In this document: positions 52,528-62,231 of the stretch, in pieces | Layout of the letters: every line of letters starts with the position of its first letter | Position numbering within the stretch: the first letter of the stretch is position 1 | Assembly: GCA_045657665.1 (NCBI GenBank) | Contig: JAZOTN010000004.1 | Span: 124,001 to 188,000, forward strand | Origin: RUG12461 sp045657665 | GTDB taxonomy: Bacteria > Bacillota > Clostridia > Lachnospirales > Lachnospiraceae | DNA: 64,000 bases | Direction of reading: 5' to 3' | Program-made: the position numbers and the translations under genes | The notes under the pieces: model-generated | Databases searched by the model: none | What the model saw: only the letters and a program-made list of their open reading frames with translations | What the model was told of the DNA's origin: nothing

Positions 52528-53706
52528 TTATAAGCGAAATGCCATTTCCAGCATCCGTGTCAGCCGCACCGGGTACGTACAGTGTTCTTTCACATAGTTG
52601 TAACCATTCTTGGCGATCTCTCTGCGCTCATTTTCATGGGACAGATAATATCCTACCAGTTCATCCAGCTCTTCAAGACTCGTGTATGCCGCGAGATGCT
52701 CTCCGATCTGTAATTCTTCCCCGAGCTCGCTTTGGTAATTGGTAAGGCAGAAGCCTCCTGCGGAGAGGATGTCCCAGATCCGCAGCGGAAGTGCGCTCCG
52801 AATGGGCTTGCTTGTGATATTGAGGTTGATCTTCGACTCATGAAAGATCACCGGCATTTCGGTCAGGGATTTCGCGAGGCCGCAGTTACGGAGTTTCGGA
52901 TATGCCTTTGTATCACTTCCTGTGTAGATATAAAAAGGATATTTCGGAGAAAGGAGACGACAGATCCGGTCTCTTTCCATCACTGAAATATTGGTGCCGA
53001 TGTAAAGATTGGCAAGCGTATACTTATCGGTCAGGAAATTATCGCCCGGAAGCCGGTAAAAGCCGTCAAAGTGACGGATGAATTCTTCCGTGATCTGATC
53101 GGTGATGGCGTTTTCGATGAAATAGTATCCGTAAACCTTGAGCTGGGCTTCCTGAATGGCGCTTAAGTATCCTTCCAGATAGGTGCCCTTCGCGCGGAGT
53201 CTTTGATACGGGTTTTTTTCCGTGTACAGGGATCCGACGAAGGAGAGTGGATGGGAAAACTTTTCCCGCTGTTTCCGGGAAGCGCCGAGGGTTACTTTAT
53301 CCCGCTCCTTTACATTGACGGCAAGCGGCAGATGGAAGATGCACTCCGGGTTCTTTGGATGGAGTTCTTCATAGGTCGCACGGTCAAACAGAAAGATACG
53401 GTTATACTCATTTTTGATCGATGAGGAAAAAAGCTCCATGACCGGGGAATCCACGGTCCAGCAAAGATAGGGGATCCGATAGATCCGGCAGACCTCGGAA
53501 ATGAAAGGGTAGAAGTTGATGCTGAACACAAACTCCACGGGGTGCTCATCCAGAAAATGCCCGACATTTTGGATGCCTTCCTGCGGAGTGAGGTTTTTAT
53601 TTGTGACTTCTTCCGTCATTTCCAGAACCGTAAAACCCAGTTCCCGGAATCCGTCCATGATGTCCGGTTCGACAATACTGCCGTAACGGTAAAAAAGTAG
53701 CTTCAT
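52528..53706 (-). CDS. CgeB-like glycosyltransferase (copy 2)
   Basis: A 392-residue paralogue of the protein at 51244-52419. It shares the layout MKLLFYRYGS, a central VYGYYFI, the INLNITSKPIRSALPLRIWD motif and SAGGFCLTNYQ. ATG 53706 is taken as the start; TTG 53715 is an alternative, and the ribosome site (GAGGA) is poorly spaced for either. It is the first gene of the minus operon. Divergence between the two paralogues suggests different donor or acceptor sugars. Confidence 0.82.
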   Translation of the reverse strand: MKLLFYRYGSIVEPDIMDGFRELGFTVLEMTEEVTNKNLTPQEGIQNVGHFLDEHPVEFVFSINFYPFISEVCRIYRIPYLCWTVDSPVMELFSSSIKNEYNRIFLFDRATYEELHPKNPECIFHLPLAVNVKERDKVTLGASRKQREKFSHPLSFVGSLYTEKNPYQRLRAKGTYLEGYLSAIQEAQLKVYGYYFIENAITDQITEEFIRHFDGFYRLPGDNFLTDKYTLANLYIGTNISVMERDRICRLLSPKYPFYIYTGSDTKAYPKLRNCGLAKSLTEMPVIFHESKINLNITSKPIRSALPLRIWDILSAGGFCLTNYQSELGEELQIGEHLAAYTSLEELDELVGYYLSHENERREIAKNGYNYVKEHCTYPVRLTRMLEMAFRL

Positions 53707-53738
53707 TGGGTGCAAAAATCCTCAAAATAGTATAATAT

Positions 53739-53767
53739 ATAATAGATTATAACTGCACTTTTGACAA
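53739..53767 (-). promoter_or_regulatory. Promoter of the minus-strand glycosyltransferase operon
   Basis: On the minus strand, TTGTCA, 17 nt and TATTAT, each five of six to consensus. The divergent kinase gene begins at 53797. Confidence 0.6.
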
Positions 53768-53796
53768 AACGTCAATGCAGACGAGAGGACGGAAGA

Positions 53797-55875
53797 TTGA
53801 ACGAAAACAATGATACCAGAATGCATGCGCATAACTCTGCGCTGCTCATCATTACGATTGCCTGTATCGGCTGTATCGTGGAAAGCTATTCCCAGGGGTG
53901 GGAATTCTGGGTTCCGCCGCTGATCGGCGTTGCTCTTGTCATCATCTGGTGGGTTCATCTGACGAAATACAGGGATGAGCGGTTCCGGGAAAACGTGTTT
54001 CTGTTTTTCGCCCTTATTGTGACCTTTTACTACGGGGTACACCCGAGCAGCTATTTTGATGCCATCGTCATCTCCTCTCTTTTGATGGGGGTTTGCGCAC
54101 TCCTGAGGAGACTCGACTTTCTCAAGATCACCCTGGCGGAATTCTATCTTGTCGTTGCGCTGCAGACACTTTATGCCGTGAGCTCAGGAACATTTCATAC
54201 GGATTCCCTTAATATTTCAAGGCTTTGTCTCCATGTGATCGCAGAGCTCTGCATTTACGCGGCTCTTGCCGAAGTGGTAAAGAACAGTGTTGTATCGGAG
54301 AATAAGCTGGAGAGGAAGGAGAAGGACGAGGAAACGGAACGCTCCGATATGGAGGACTTTCTTGTCAACATTTCCCATGAACTCCGGACTCCGGTCAATG
54401 TCATCAACGGCATGTCCGGTCTCATCTTAAAAAAAGAGCAGAGAGAGGACGTCTATTCCATCCGGGATGCGGGACTCAGGCTTTCCCAGCAGATCGTGGA
54501 CATTCAGGACTACAGCGAGATCCAGCGGGGAGATGTGGTCCTTGAGGAAGACAAGTATATGCTTACTTCGATCCTCAATGATATTGTGATGAATTATAAG
54601 ACCCTTGGCAGAAAGAGGAACGTGGAACTGGTCATCGATCTGGATCCCGCCGTTCCCTCCATGATGCGGGGAGATGTCGGAAAGATCCAGAAGATCATTA
54701 TCCATCTTCTTGACAACGCGTTCAAGTTTACGAGTGCAGGAGGCGTTTTCCTGAAGATCTACGCAAAGCAGAGGGATCAGGGGATCAATCTGGTGATCGA
54801 GGTAACGGATACCGGCACTGGAATGTCCGAACTGGAGATCGAAAAGATCTCCAAAGGCCGTTTTCAGGCGAACAGTAAGAGAAACCGGAGTACCGGCGGT
54901 ATCGGTCTCGGCCTTTCCATCGTATACGGGTTTGTGCGGATGATGGATGGCTTTGTCAACATCGAAAGCCGGAAAAACCGCGGAACCACGGTTCGTGTCA
55001 GCGTTGTGCAGGAGATTCTGGATCCGGCACCCTGTCTTGCTGTGGAGGCAAAAAGCTTTTTCAATATTGCCTATCATGTGATTCCGGAGAAGTACAAGAT
55101 CCCTGCTGTCCGCGACTTTTACCGGATCATGGCATCTAATATGGCGGAAAGCCTCCGGCTCAATCTGTATGCTGCTCCCACTTTTGAAGAACTGAAAAAA
55201 CTCCTTACGCGGGGCGACATTACCCATGTTTTCATGGGACCGGAGGAATACGAATACAATCCGGATTATTTTGACAAACTCTCATCCGAAGGGATCGTTG
55301 TTGTGGTTTCCGCAGGGGATGATTTTGCCGTGCAGCAAGGGAGCGGCGTGATCGTCATGCCAAAGCCTCTTTACGGACTTCCGGTTGTGAAAGTCCTGAA
55401 CGGTGATACCGGGAGCGATTTCCTTCCGGAAGAAGTAATGAAGCGACCGGAGCTGGACGGGGTGCGTGCGTTGATCGTGGATGATGAGCCCATGAACCTG
55501 GTGGTGGCATCCGGTCTTTTCCGTGAATACAACATGATCATTGATACGGCGGAAAGCGGCAGGGAAGCGCTTATAAAGTATGAGAAAAATGATTATGATG
55601 TGGTGTTCATGGATCATATGATGCCGGAAATGGACGGCGTGGAGGCGATGAAACGGATCCGGTATTATGCTGACCAGAATAAAAAGACCGTGAAGGTCAT
55701 TGCACTTACCGCAAATGCTATCAGCGGGGCAAGAGCCATGTTCCTGAAAGAGGGATTTGATGGATTTATCAGTAAGCCGGTCAGCATCAGCGAGTTTGAA
55801 AGAGTCATGAATCGTGTCATGTCGGAAACGGGTAGCAGTCAAACGGGGGTGAGACGTCATGTTGAAATTCTTTGA
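53797..55875 (+). CDS. Membrane hybrid histidine kinase with pseudo-receiver and receiver
   Basis: A 692-residue kinase. About five to six membrane helices lie in residues 15-165. HisKA has His194 in ISHELRTP. The HATPase has HLLDNAFKFT, DTGTGM and GGIGLGLS. Residues ~415-555 resemble a receiver without its acidic residues. Residues ~565-680 are a true receiver with Asp606 (FMDHMMPEMDG). No Hpt is present, but the next gene supplies one. The start is TTG 53797 with GAGAGGAC upstream; ATG 53821 is an alternative. The gene overlaps the next by 17 nt. Confidence 0.87.
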   Translation: MNENNDTRMHAHNSALLIITIACIGCIVESYSQGWEFWVPPLIGVALVIIWWVHLTKYRDERFRENVFLFFALIVTFYYGVHPSSYFDAIVISSLLMGVCALLRRLDFLKITLAEFYLVVALQTLYAVSSGTFHTDSLNISRLCLHVIAELCIYAALAEVVKNSVVSENKLERKEKDEETERSDMEDFLVNISHELRTPVNVINGMSGLILKKEQREDVYSIRDAGLRLSQQIVDIQDYSEIQRGDVVLEEDKYMLTSILNDIVMNYKTLGRKRNVELVIDLDPAVPSMMRGDVGKIQKIIIHLLDNAFKFTSAGGVFLKIYAKQRDQGINLVIEVTDTGTGMSELEIEKISKGRFQANSKRNRSTGGIGLGLSIVYGFVRMMDGFVNIESRKNRGTTVRVSVVQEILDPAPCLAVEAKSFFNIAYHVIPEKYKIPAVRDFYRIMASNMAESLRLNLYAAPTFEELKKLLTRGDITHVFMGPEEYEYNPDYFDKLSSEGIVVVVSAGDDFAVQQGSGVIVMPKPLYGLPVVKVLNGDTGSDFLPEEVMKRPELDGVRALIVDDEPMNLVVASGLFREYNMIIDTAESGREALIKYEKNDYDVVFMDHMMPEMDGVEAMKRIRYYADQNKKTVKVIALTANAISGARAMFLKEGFDGFISKPVSISEFERVMNRVMSETGSSQTGVRRHVEIL

Positions 55876-58800
55876 CAGAATACGGAAAAGCCTCCGGGAT
55901 CCCACGAGAAGCTTCAAAGACAGAGTGTTTATCCTTCTGACACTGGTGACCTGTATAGTGGCCGTGATCGCTCTGGCAGAGGATATCTATATCGGCGAGA
56001 ACATTGTGGAGATCATCGCGCTGATCCTTACGGTGACCTGTATTCCGGCCGTCACACTGATCGCGATTCGCAAAAATAAAGTAAACGTTGCGGTGCGTAT
56101 CGTTGTCATCGCTGTGGTTTTTGTGCTGCTGCCCGTCATCTTTTTCTTTGGCGGGGGTTTATACGGCGGCGGTGTCATCTGGATCATCTTTGCTTATCTC
56201 TATACCGGCCTTGTACTCAGCGGTGCCTGGAAACCGATCATGCTGATCGTGCTGACCGCGGAGACGATCTTCTTTTATGTGCTCGCGTATTTTTATCCGG
56301 AGCTTGTCAGTAACCATACAAGGGGCGTTTTTTTCATTGATTCGGCAACTTCGATCATCGTGGTCGGCGTCGTATGCTGTCTGATGGTGTGGTTCGAGGA
56401 ATGGATGTACTCGATCGAGAATAAGAGGACCAAGGAAGAGGCGGATAAGGTGGAGGATCTTGTCAGGTCCCAGAGCCGTTTCTTTTCATCCATGAGTCAT
56501 GAGATCCGGACTCCTATCAATACGATCCTCGGTCTTAACGAGATCATTCTCAGGCAGGATGACGCCTCCGATGAGATCATCAAGGATGCCAACAACATTC
56601 AGGGCGCCGGAAAAATGCTGCTCGCGCTGGTAAATGACATCTTGGATGTATCGAAGATCGAAGCGGGAAAAATGGATATTGTTCCCATCAACTATAACCT
56701 CGGCTCCATGGTATCCGAGATCGTTAACATGATCTGGCTCCGCGCCGAGGAAAAGGGGCTGGAGTTCCGAGTGGAGATCGACCCGCAGATTCCGTCGGAG
56801 TTTTTCGGGGATGAGGTCCGTATCAAGCAGATCCTCGTCAATCTTCTTAACAATGCGGTCAAATATACGCAGGAGGGATCGGTCACCCTTCACATTGAAA
56901 AAGAGGACTATGCGGGAGACGAGATATTGCTGCTGTTTTCCGTCATCGATACCGGAATGGGGATCAAACAGGACTCGCTGCCGTACCTCTTTGACGCATT
57001 TCAGAGAATGGATGAGGAAAAGAATGCGAAGATAGAGGGAACGGGTCTCGGTCTTTCCATCGTGAAACAGCTTGTCGACCTGATGGACGGAAAGATTACC
57101 GTCAATTCCGTATATACACAGGGCAGTACCTTTATGGTCGCACTCAGGCAAAAAGTGACAAGGCATGATGCCATTGGAGACGTAAATATCGAAGGCCTGA
57201 GCGATAAGAAGAAGGGAAAACGCTACGAGCCAGGATTTACGGCACCGGATGTGAAGGTTCTGATCGTGGATGATAACGAGATGAACCTTGAAGTGGAGAG
57301 CAAGCTCCTTGAAGGAACGCTGATGCGTGTGGATACCGCGCAAAGCGGCAGAAGGGCGCTTTCAATGACACTTACGGATCATTACGATATCATCCTGATG
57401 GATCATCTGATGCCGGAAATGGACGGGATCGAGTGTCTGCAGAGTATCCGCAAGCAGCAGGGAGGACGGAATAACCATACACCGGTCATCGTGCTGACGG
57501 CAAACGCCGGGAGCGAAAACCTGGAATTATACAGCAGCAGCGGATTTGACGGCTATCTGGTGAAGCCGGTTTCCGGAAGGGAACTGGAGGAAATGCTTCT
57601 TTTGCATCTTCCCGAGCTGAAGATCGTAAGAAGGGAATCCGCAGACTACGCAAAGAACCAGATGAATACCGCAAGAGGGTACAGCAGGAAGATACCGGTT
57701 CTTATCACGACAAACAGTATGTGTGATCTTCCGAAGTCCGTTATGGATGAGCACGGCATTGATATGATGCCCTTCTGGGTTGTATTTAATGAGAAAAAGT
57801 ACTATGACCGGATTGAAGCAAATACGGATGAAATGATCCGTTACCGGAGAGAGGGAGTCATGTTTGAGTCGCTGCCTCCCACTGTGGAGGAATATGAATC
57901 ATTCTTCGGGAGGGGGATGAAGAAAGCCCACGAGATCATTCACATTTCCCTGATGTCCGGAGTCAGCCGTGAATATGAAAATGCAAGAGAAGCTGCCAGA
58001 GCATACGACAACGTGCGCGTGGTCAACTCGGAGATGAATTCCGGGGCCATGGGAATTCTGGTCCTGATTGCACAGAGGATGGCGTCCCAGGGAAGATCCG
58101 TGGATGAGATAGTGACGGAGTTGAACCACATTAAGAAACAGCTGCGCTGCAGCTTTGTGACGGATGATCCGTCGCCGCTTATGAAACGCGGAACGATGGG
58201 AAGGCTTACGTATGCATTTATGGATGTGTTCAGATTAAAGCCCGTGATCAATATCCATGAAGATCGGCTGAAAGTGGAGAGGCTTTATATAGGGGATCTG
58301 GACAGCGTCTATGAAAAATACATCGAGCATGCCCTTCCATCACATGGAGATCCGGATCTGGATCTTGTATTTGTGGAGTACGGTGAGCTTTCCGAGGAGC
58401 AGATCGAAGCGATCCGTGCGAAGATCCTGAGCCGCCACTCGTTTGCACATGTAGTTTTCCAGAAGACCTCGGCGGCACTGACGATCAACTGCGGTTCGAA
58501 TGGTCTCGGGATCTCATACATGCTGAAAGGCGGGAGGTCTTATGATCTGTCCCAGATGATGGCTCTGGATGAGGATGAATGGGAAGCAGAGGTTTATGAA
58601 GAGGAGATCGAAGAGCAAGGGAGCCCGGCAGAAGAGAGTGTTCAGGAAAAGATCCCGGAGGAACCGTTGACACCGGAGAAACCGGTGGAGAAAAAGTGGT
58701 ATGAAAAGATCCCGGGGATCGATCCCGAAACGGCAATGCAGAACACCGGTTCCGAGGATGTGCTTGAGTCCCTTCTTGAGATCTTCTACGAAACGATTGA

Positions 58801-59305
58801 CGAACGTGCGGAAGAACTCGAAGGTTTATACCGGAATGAAGACTGGGAAAACTATACGATCAAGGTGCATGCCTTAAAGAGCTCCGCGAGACTGGTCGGA
58901 GCGGTGGAGCTCGGAGATGATGCGGAAAAACTGGAGTTTGCCGGAAAAGATCTGGATCTTTCCCTGATCCGGGAAAAAACGGGATCACTTCTTTCGGATC
59001 TTCGAAGCTACAAGGAGAAGCTGTCACCGGTCTTTACGAAAGAAGCACAGGAAGAAACGAAAGAGACCGGCGAGCCGGAGGAGACGGATCTCAATGAGAA
59101 GTTTGACCGGTTCTTCCTGGAAAGTGTTTACGAGGCGATCAGGAGCGGCGCGGAGAAACAGGATGAAAAAATGATCGAAGAGACGATCCAGGAAGCCCTG
59201 GAATACGGTGTTCCGGAGAAAGACGTCGAAATCCTGGGCCGGATGGAAGAACCCCTGGAAAAATCCGATTACGAAGCGATCCTTGGGATGATACCGGAGA
59301 TATAA
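55859..59305 (+). CDS. Hybrid histidine kinase with an internal DegV (fatty-acid-binding) domain
   Basis: A 1148-residue protein. Membrane helices lie at ~20-180 (about six). HisKA has His214 (MSHEIRTP), the HATPase has LLNNAVKYT and GTGLGLS, and the receiver has Asp515 (LMDHLMPEMDG). Residues ~612-892 are a DegV-family fold: TTNSMCDLPKSVMDEHGIDM, FESLPPT, ISLMSGVSREYENAREAA, NSEMNSGAMGI, KPVINI and SAALTINCGSNGLG. After an acidic linker comes Hpt with His1004 (VHALKSSARL) and an acidic tail like that of the 8730-11867 kinase. DegV proteins bind fatty acids, which suggests lipid sensing. It overlaps the upstream kinase by 17 nt, and the response regulator follows after 10 nt. Confidence 0.9.
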   Translation: MLKFFDRIRKSLRDPTRSFKDRVFILLTLVTCIVAVIALAEDIYIGENIVEIIALILTVTCIPAVTLIAIRKNKVNVAVRIVVIAVVFVLLPVIFFFGGGLYGGGVIWIIFAYLYTGLVLSGAWKPIMLIVLTAETIFFYVLAYFYPELVSNHTRGVFFIDSATSIIVVGVVCCLMVWFEEWMYSIENKRTKEEADKVEDLVRSQSRFFSSMSHEIRTPINTILGLNEIILRQDDASDEIIKDANNIQGAGKMLLALVNDILDVSKIEAGKMDIVPINYNLGSMVSEIVNMIWLRAEEKGLEFRVEIDPQIPSEFFGDEVRIKQILVNLLNNAVKYTQEGSVTLHIEKEDYAGDEILLLFSVIDTGMGIKQDSLPYLFDAFQRMDEEKNAKIEGTGLGLSIVKQLVDLMDGKITVNSVYTQGSTFMVALRQKVTRHDAIGDVNIEGLSDKKKGKRYEPGFTAPDVKVLIVDDNEMNLEVESKLLEGTLMRVDTAQSGRRALSMTLTDHYDIILMDHLMPEMDGIECLQSIRKQQGGRNNHTPVIVLTANAGSENLELYSSSGFDGYLVKPVSGRELEEMLLLHLPELKIVRRESADYAKNQMNTARGYSRKIPVLITTNSMCDLPKSVMDEHGIDMMPFWVVFNEKKYYDRIEANTDEMIRYRREGVMFESLPPTVEEYESFFGRGMKKAHEIIHISLMSGVSREYENAREAARAYDNVRVVNSEMNSGAMGILVLIAQRMASQGRSVDEIVTELNHIKKQLRCSFVTDDPSPLMKRGTMGRLTYAFMDVFRLKPVINIHEDRLKVERLYIGDLDSVYEKYIEHALPSHGDPDLDLVFVEYGELSEEQIEAIRAKILSRHSFAHVVFQKTSAALTINCGSNGLGISYMLKGGRSYDLSQMMALDEDEWEAEVYEEEIEEQGSPAEESVQEKIPEEPLTPEKPVEKKWYEKIPGIDPETAMQNTGSEDVLESLLEIFYETIDERAEELEGLYRNEDWENYTIKVHALKSSARLVGAVELGDDAEKLEFAGKDLDLSLIREKTGSLLSDLRSYKEKLSPVFTKEAQEETKETGEPEETDLNEKFDRFFLESVYEAIRSGAEKQDEKMIEETIQEALEYGVPEKDVEILGRMEEPLEKSDYEAILGMIPEI

Positions 59306-59315
59306 GGAGAGAGTT

Positions 59316-60095
59316 ATGGAAGGAAAGGTATTATTGGTGACCTACCAGTTCAGCGTGGTAGTGAAATCCATGGAAAAAGGGCTCGCGGAGAACGGGATCA
59401 ATGTAACGGTGATGGAGGATGACGTCAATGCCATCACGCTGATGCTGCCGGAGTATGATGTGCTGATCCTTTATCTTCGGGATACAGTATTATCCTCATC
59501 TCAAAAATTAAAGGACCTTTTCCTGCTTTGCGATAATCTGAAGGATTTCGGAAAAAAGATGATCCTGATCGGAGCGGATCTGGACCGTGATCCTTTTCAG
59601 AAGGCGGTGCCGGCATTAAAGGATTACCACTGGATGAGCCGTCCCGTGGATATGAACGATCTTGTGAAGGAGATCGAGCATGAGATCCGGAGGCAGGAAG
59701 CGATCAATGAAAAAAAGAAGCTTCTGATCATTGATGATGATCCCGGATATGCAAGGATGATCGCCGAATTCTTAAAAGGCTCCTATATCGTGGATACAGT
59801 GACGGACGGGATGAAAGGCATTGCCTATCTTGCAAACAACGAGGTGGATCTGATCCTTCTGGATTATGAGATGCCGGTCGTGGACGGGCCGAAGATCATG
59901 GAAATGTTAAAAACCCACCCGGATACGCAGAGTATCCCCATTATCTTTCTTACGGGTGTCGGAACCAAGGAAAGCATTCAGAGAGTGATGAGCCTCCGGC
60001 CGCAGGGGTATGTTCTGAAAACGACCACCAGGGAAAATCTTCTGAAGACACTGGATGGATTTTTCGAGAAAAAGAGACGCAGCGAGGATCTTTAA
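59316..60095 (+). CDS. Response regulator with degenerate N-terminal receiver and C-terminal REC
   Basis: A 259-residue paralogue of the regulator at 11883-12680. Residues ~5-125 are a receiver-like fold without the phospho-Asp pocket. Residues ~132-255 are intact: IIDDDPG, Asp183 in LLDYEMP, Thr in FLTGVG and Lys in VLKTTT. No output domain is present. GGAGAGAG precedes ATG 59316. It ends exactly where the GGDEF-like gene begins, so the two are co-translated, and it may act by contact with that protein. Confidence 0.88.
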   Translation: MEGKVLLVTYQFSVVVKSMEKGLAENGINVTVMEDDVNAITLMLPEYDVLILYLRDTVLSSSQKLKDLFLLCDNLKDFGKKMILIGADLDRDPFQKAVPALKDYHWMSRPVDMNDLVKEIEHEIRRQEAINEKKKLLIIDDDPGYARMIAEFLKGSYIVDTVTDGMKGIAYLANNEVDLILLDYEMPVVDGPKIMEMLKTHPDTQSIPIIFLTGVGTKESIQRVMSLRPQGYVLKTTTRENLLKTLDGFFEKKRRSEDL

Positions 60096-62231
60096 ATGAT
60101 AAAACCCAATTCCATTCAAAAAAGAATCTATTTACTGATCTTTGCTGCGCTGCTGTTTTCCATTGTCATTATCATTCCGGTCTGTACGGATTTGTTTAAA
60201 GGCGGGTATGTCGGAGAGATCAAGGATTTTTCCGAAGGGTGGACGACTCTTGACGGGCAGCCGGTGGAGCTTGACAGTCTGATGATCGGTCATCTCGGCG
60301 AAGATATCATCATCGAGAACGAGCTTCCGAAAACCCTGACAGATATGGATGATATCTGTTTCAAAACAAAGAATATCGATATCAGGGTTTATCTGAACGG
60401 CAGGCAGATCTATCTTTTTGAAGCAAAAGACAATCTTACGGGTAAGGGATACGGTACCGCTTATCATGAAGTGGGTATCGGTGTGGATGATGCCGGAAAG
60501 ACCGTAACGATCATTTTTGCATCCGTGAATGAAAAGGCGACTGCGGGGCGTCTTACGGATGTCTGCCTATGTGCCGCATCCGATTTTCTCCGGCTGAATA
60601 TGAAGAGCGTGCTCATACCAGCACTCCTTTCTGCGCTGATCCTTTTTATCGGCGTTGCGCTTGTATTGGTATTTACCTGGATGCCGAACAGGGAGCTTCT
60701 TCCGTTCAATATTCTCGCACTTGGGGCGATCGCGGGGATCTTTGGCCTGTGGCTCCTTGTGGATTCGAATTTCCTGCAGCTTGTCACGGGCTCGCTTTAT
60801 GTCTGGCGTGATATCAGCAGGACGATCGTATTTCTTGTCATGTATCCGATCATCGTGTTCCTAAATTCCCTGACGGAGCAGAAAAGGATGATCTACGAGC
60901 ATATTTCGTTCGCAGCCTCGATCTTCAGCGTTCTTCTGATCATTTTCCTTCGGTATTACGCCAACTGGGACATGACCGATTCCTTTACGAAGATCCTGGC
61001 CGCATATGCTGCTTTTACGGGACTTTTGATGGTGATCATCTCCCTGGACAATATGAACTATTGCAGAACGTTTGGCTTGAAATCGGAGCTCAAGGCGTTT
61101 TTCCTGGGACTGGGTGTGTTGTTCTCATGCGGCATGGCAGATGTGGTGATCTACCTTGTAAGCCCGAAAACAAAGGAATCCTACGGATATTTTTCCAGGG
61201 TCGGAGTGCTGATCTTTATGTTCGTGATGCTGTTCCAGTTCCTCAAATGGTGGACAAAGGATCATAAGGAGATCGAACGAGACCGTTTTATCAACCATGC
61301 GCTGCAGTTTGCGGTATCTTCGGATTCGCCTGAAAACAGTATCCGTGCGCTCATTGACTTCCTCGGGACGGAATTTCAGGCCAGACGGTTTTTCATCTTT
61401 GAGGATCAGAAGAACGGGAAATACCGTGGTACCTATGAGTGGTTCCGTGAGGGGGAAAAGTCGGTCTCTCTTGATATCATGTATATTCCTTACGAAGGCG
61501 TGGTGGATAAGCTCTATGACAGCTTTAACAAAAATGACCACAGGCTCATCATCAGTAACATTGAGCAGTATAAGACCGCGAATCCGGCGTTCTATAATAT
61601 CATCAACACAAACCATGTGGATAATATGGTCATGGGACCGCTGGAGGTTAACGGAAACCTGATCGGTGTGTGCGGCGTGGTCGGTGCTCCGGAGAACACT
61701 CTGGACAGTATCGCCGAGATCATCAGCCTGATCTCTTATTTCCTCGCACAGCTCATCCTCCAGAGAGAGGAACAGAAGAGGCTGTTCTTCTACAGTTACA
61801 ATGACGGTCTTTCCGGTGCGAGAAACCACCGTGCATACCGGAAATTTGTGGATGAGGGCCTCGACCTGGCTTCGCCCTTCGGCTTCATGCGGATGAATAT
61901 TGAGGGGCTGGAGGAGATCAACCGGAAAAACGGATATGAAGCCGGAGACAGGATCGTTCTTCATGCGGCGAAATGTCTGATGGAGGTCTTCGGGGATGAG
62001 AATGTTTACCGTATCAACGGTACGGAGTTTGTCACCATCGGGTTTGAGTCGGAGGAGGTCTTCTTTGACAACGATGTGGAACGCGTCAGGAGAATGATCG
62101 AAGAAAGGGATATCGTGGTAAGTGTGGGCTTTTTGTACTGCCTGCACGGGACAACGGATCTTTCCCTGGTTACAAGCCGGGTGCTGGAGCTTCTCAGGGA
62201 AGACGAGGAACGCAACAGGTACAGGGTATGA
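60096..62231 (+). CDS. 7TMR-DISM / GAF / degenerate GGDEF membrane protein
   Basis: A 711-residue sensor. One N-terminal membrane helix and an extracellular domain (~35-165) precede about seven helices (~168-385), in the 7TMR-DISM style. A GAF-like domain spans ~400-545. The final ~165 residues are GGDEF-like, but the signature is NGTEF instead of GG[D/E]EF, so catalysis of cyclic di-GMP synthesis is unlikely. It might bind a nucleotide or act as a protein partner. It overlaps the LicD gene by ATGA. Confidence 0.87.
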   Translation: MIKPNSIQKRIYLLIFAALLFSIVIIIPVCTDLFKGGYVGEIKDFSEGWTTLDGQPVELDSLMIGHLGEDIIIENELPKTLTDMDDICFKTKNIDIRVYLNGRQIYLFEAKDNLTGKGYGTAYHEVGIGVDDAGKTVTIIFASVNEKATAGRLTDVCLCAASDFLRLNMKSVLIPALLSALILFIGVALVLVFTWMPNRELLPFNILALGAIAGIFGLWLLVDSNFLQLVTGSLYVWRDISRTIVFLVMYPIIVFLNSLTEQKRMIYEHISFAASIFSVLLIIFLRYYANWDMTDSFTKILAAYAAFTGLLMVIISLDNMNYCRTFGLKSELKAFFLGLGVLFSCGMADVVIYLVSPKTKESYGYFSRVGVLIFMFVMLFQFLKWWTKDHKEIERDRFINHALQFAVSSDSPENSIRALIDFLGTEFQARRFFIFEDQKNGKYRGTYEWFREGEKSVSLDIMYIPYEGVVDKLYDSFNKNDHRLIISNIEQYKTANPAFYNIINTNHVDNMVMGPLEVNGNLIGVCGVVGAPENTLDSIAEIISLISYFLAQLILQREEQKRLFFYSYNDGLSGARNHRAYRKFVDEGLDLASPFGFMRMNIEGLEEINRKNGYEAGDRIVLHAAKCLMEVFGDENVYRINGTEFVTIGFESEEVFFDNDVERVRRMIEERDIVVSVGFLYCLHGTTDLSLVTSRVLELLREDEERNRYRV

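Noticed and set aside
53761..53766. TTGACA as a promoter or TTG start for the 53797 kinase
   Set aside because: No -10 lies at the right distance and no ribosome site precedes it; it fits better as part of the minus-strand promoter.
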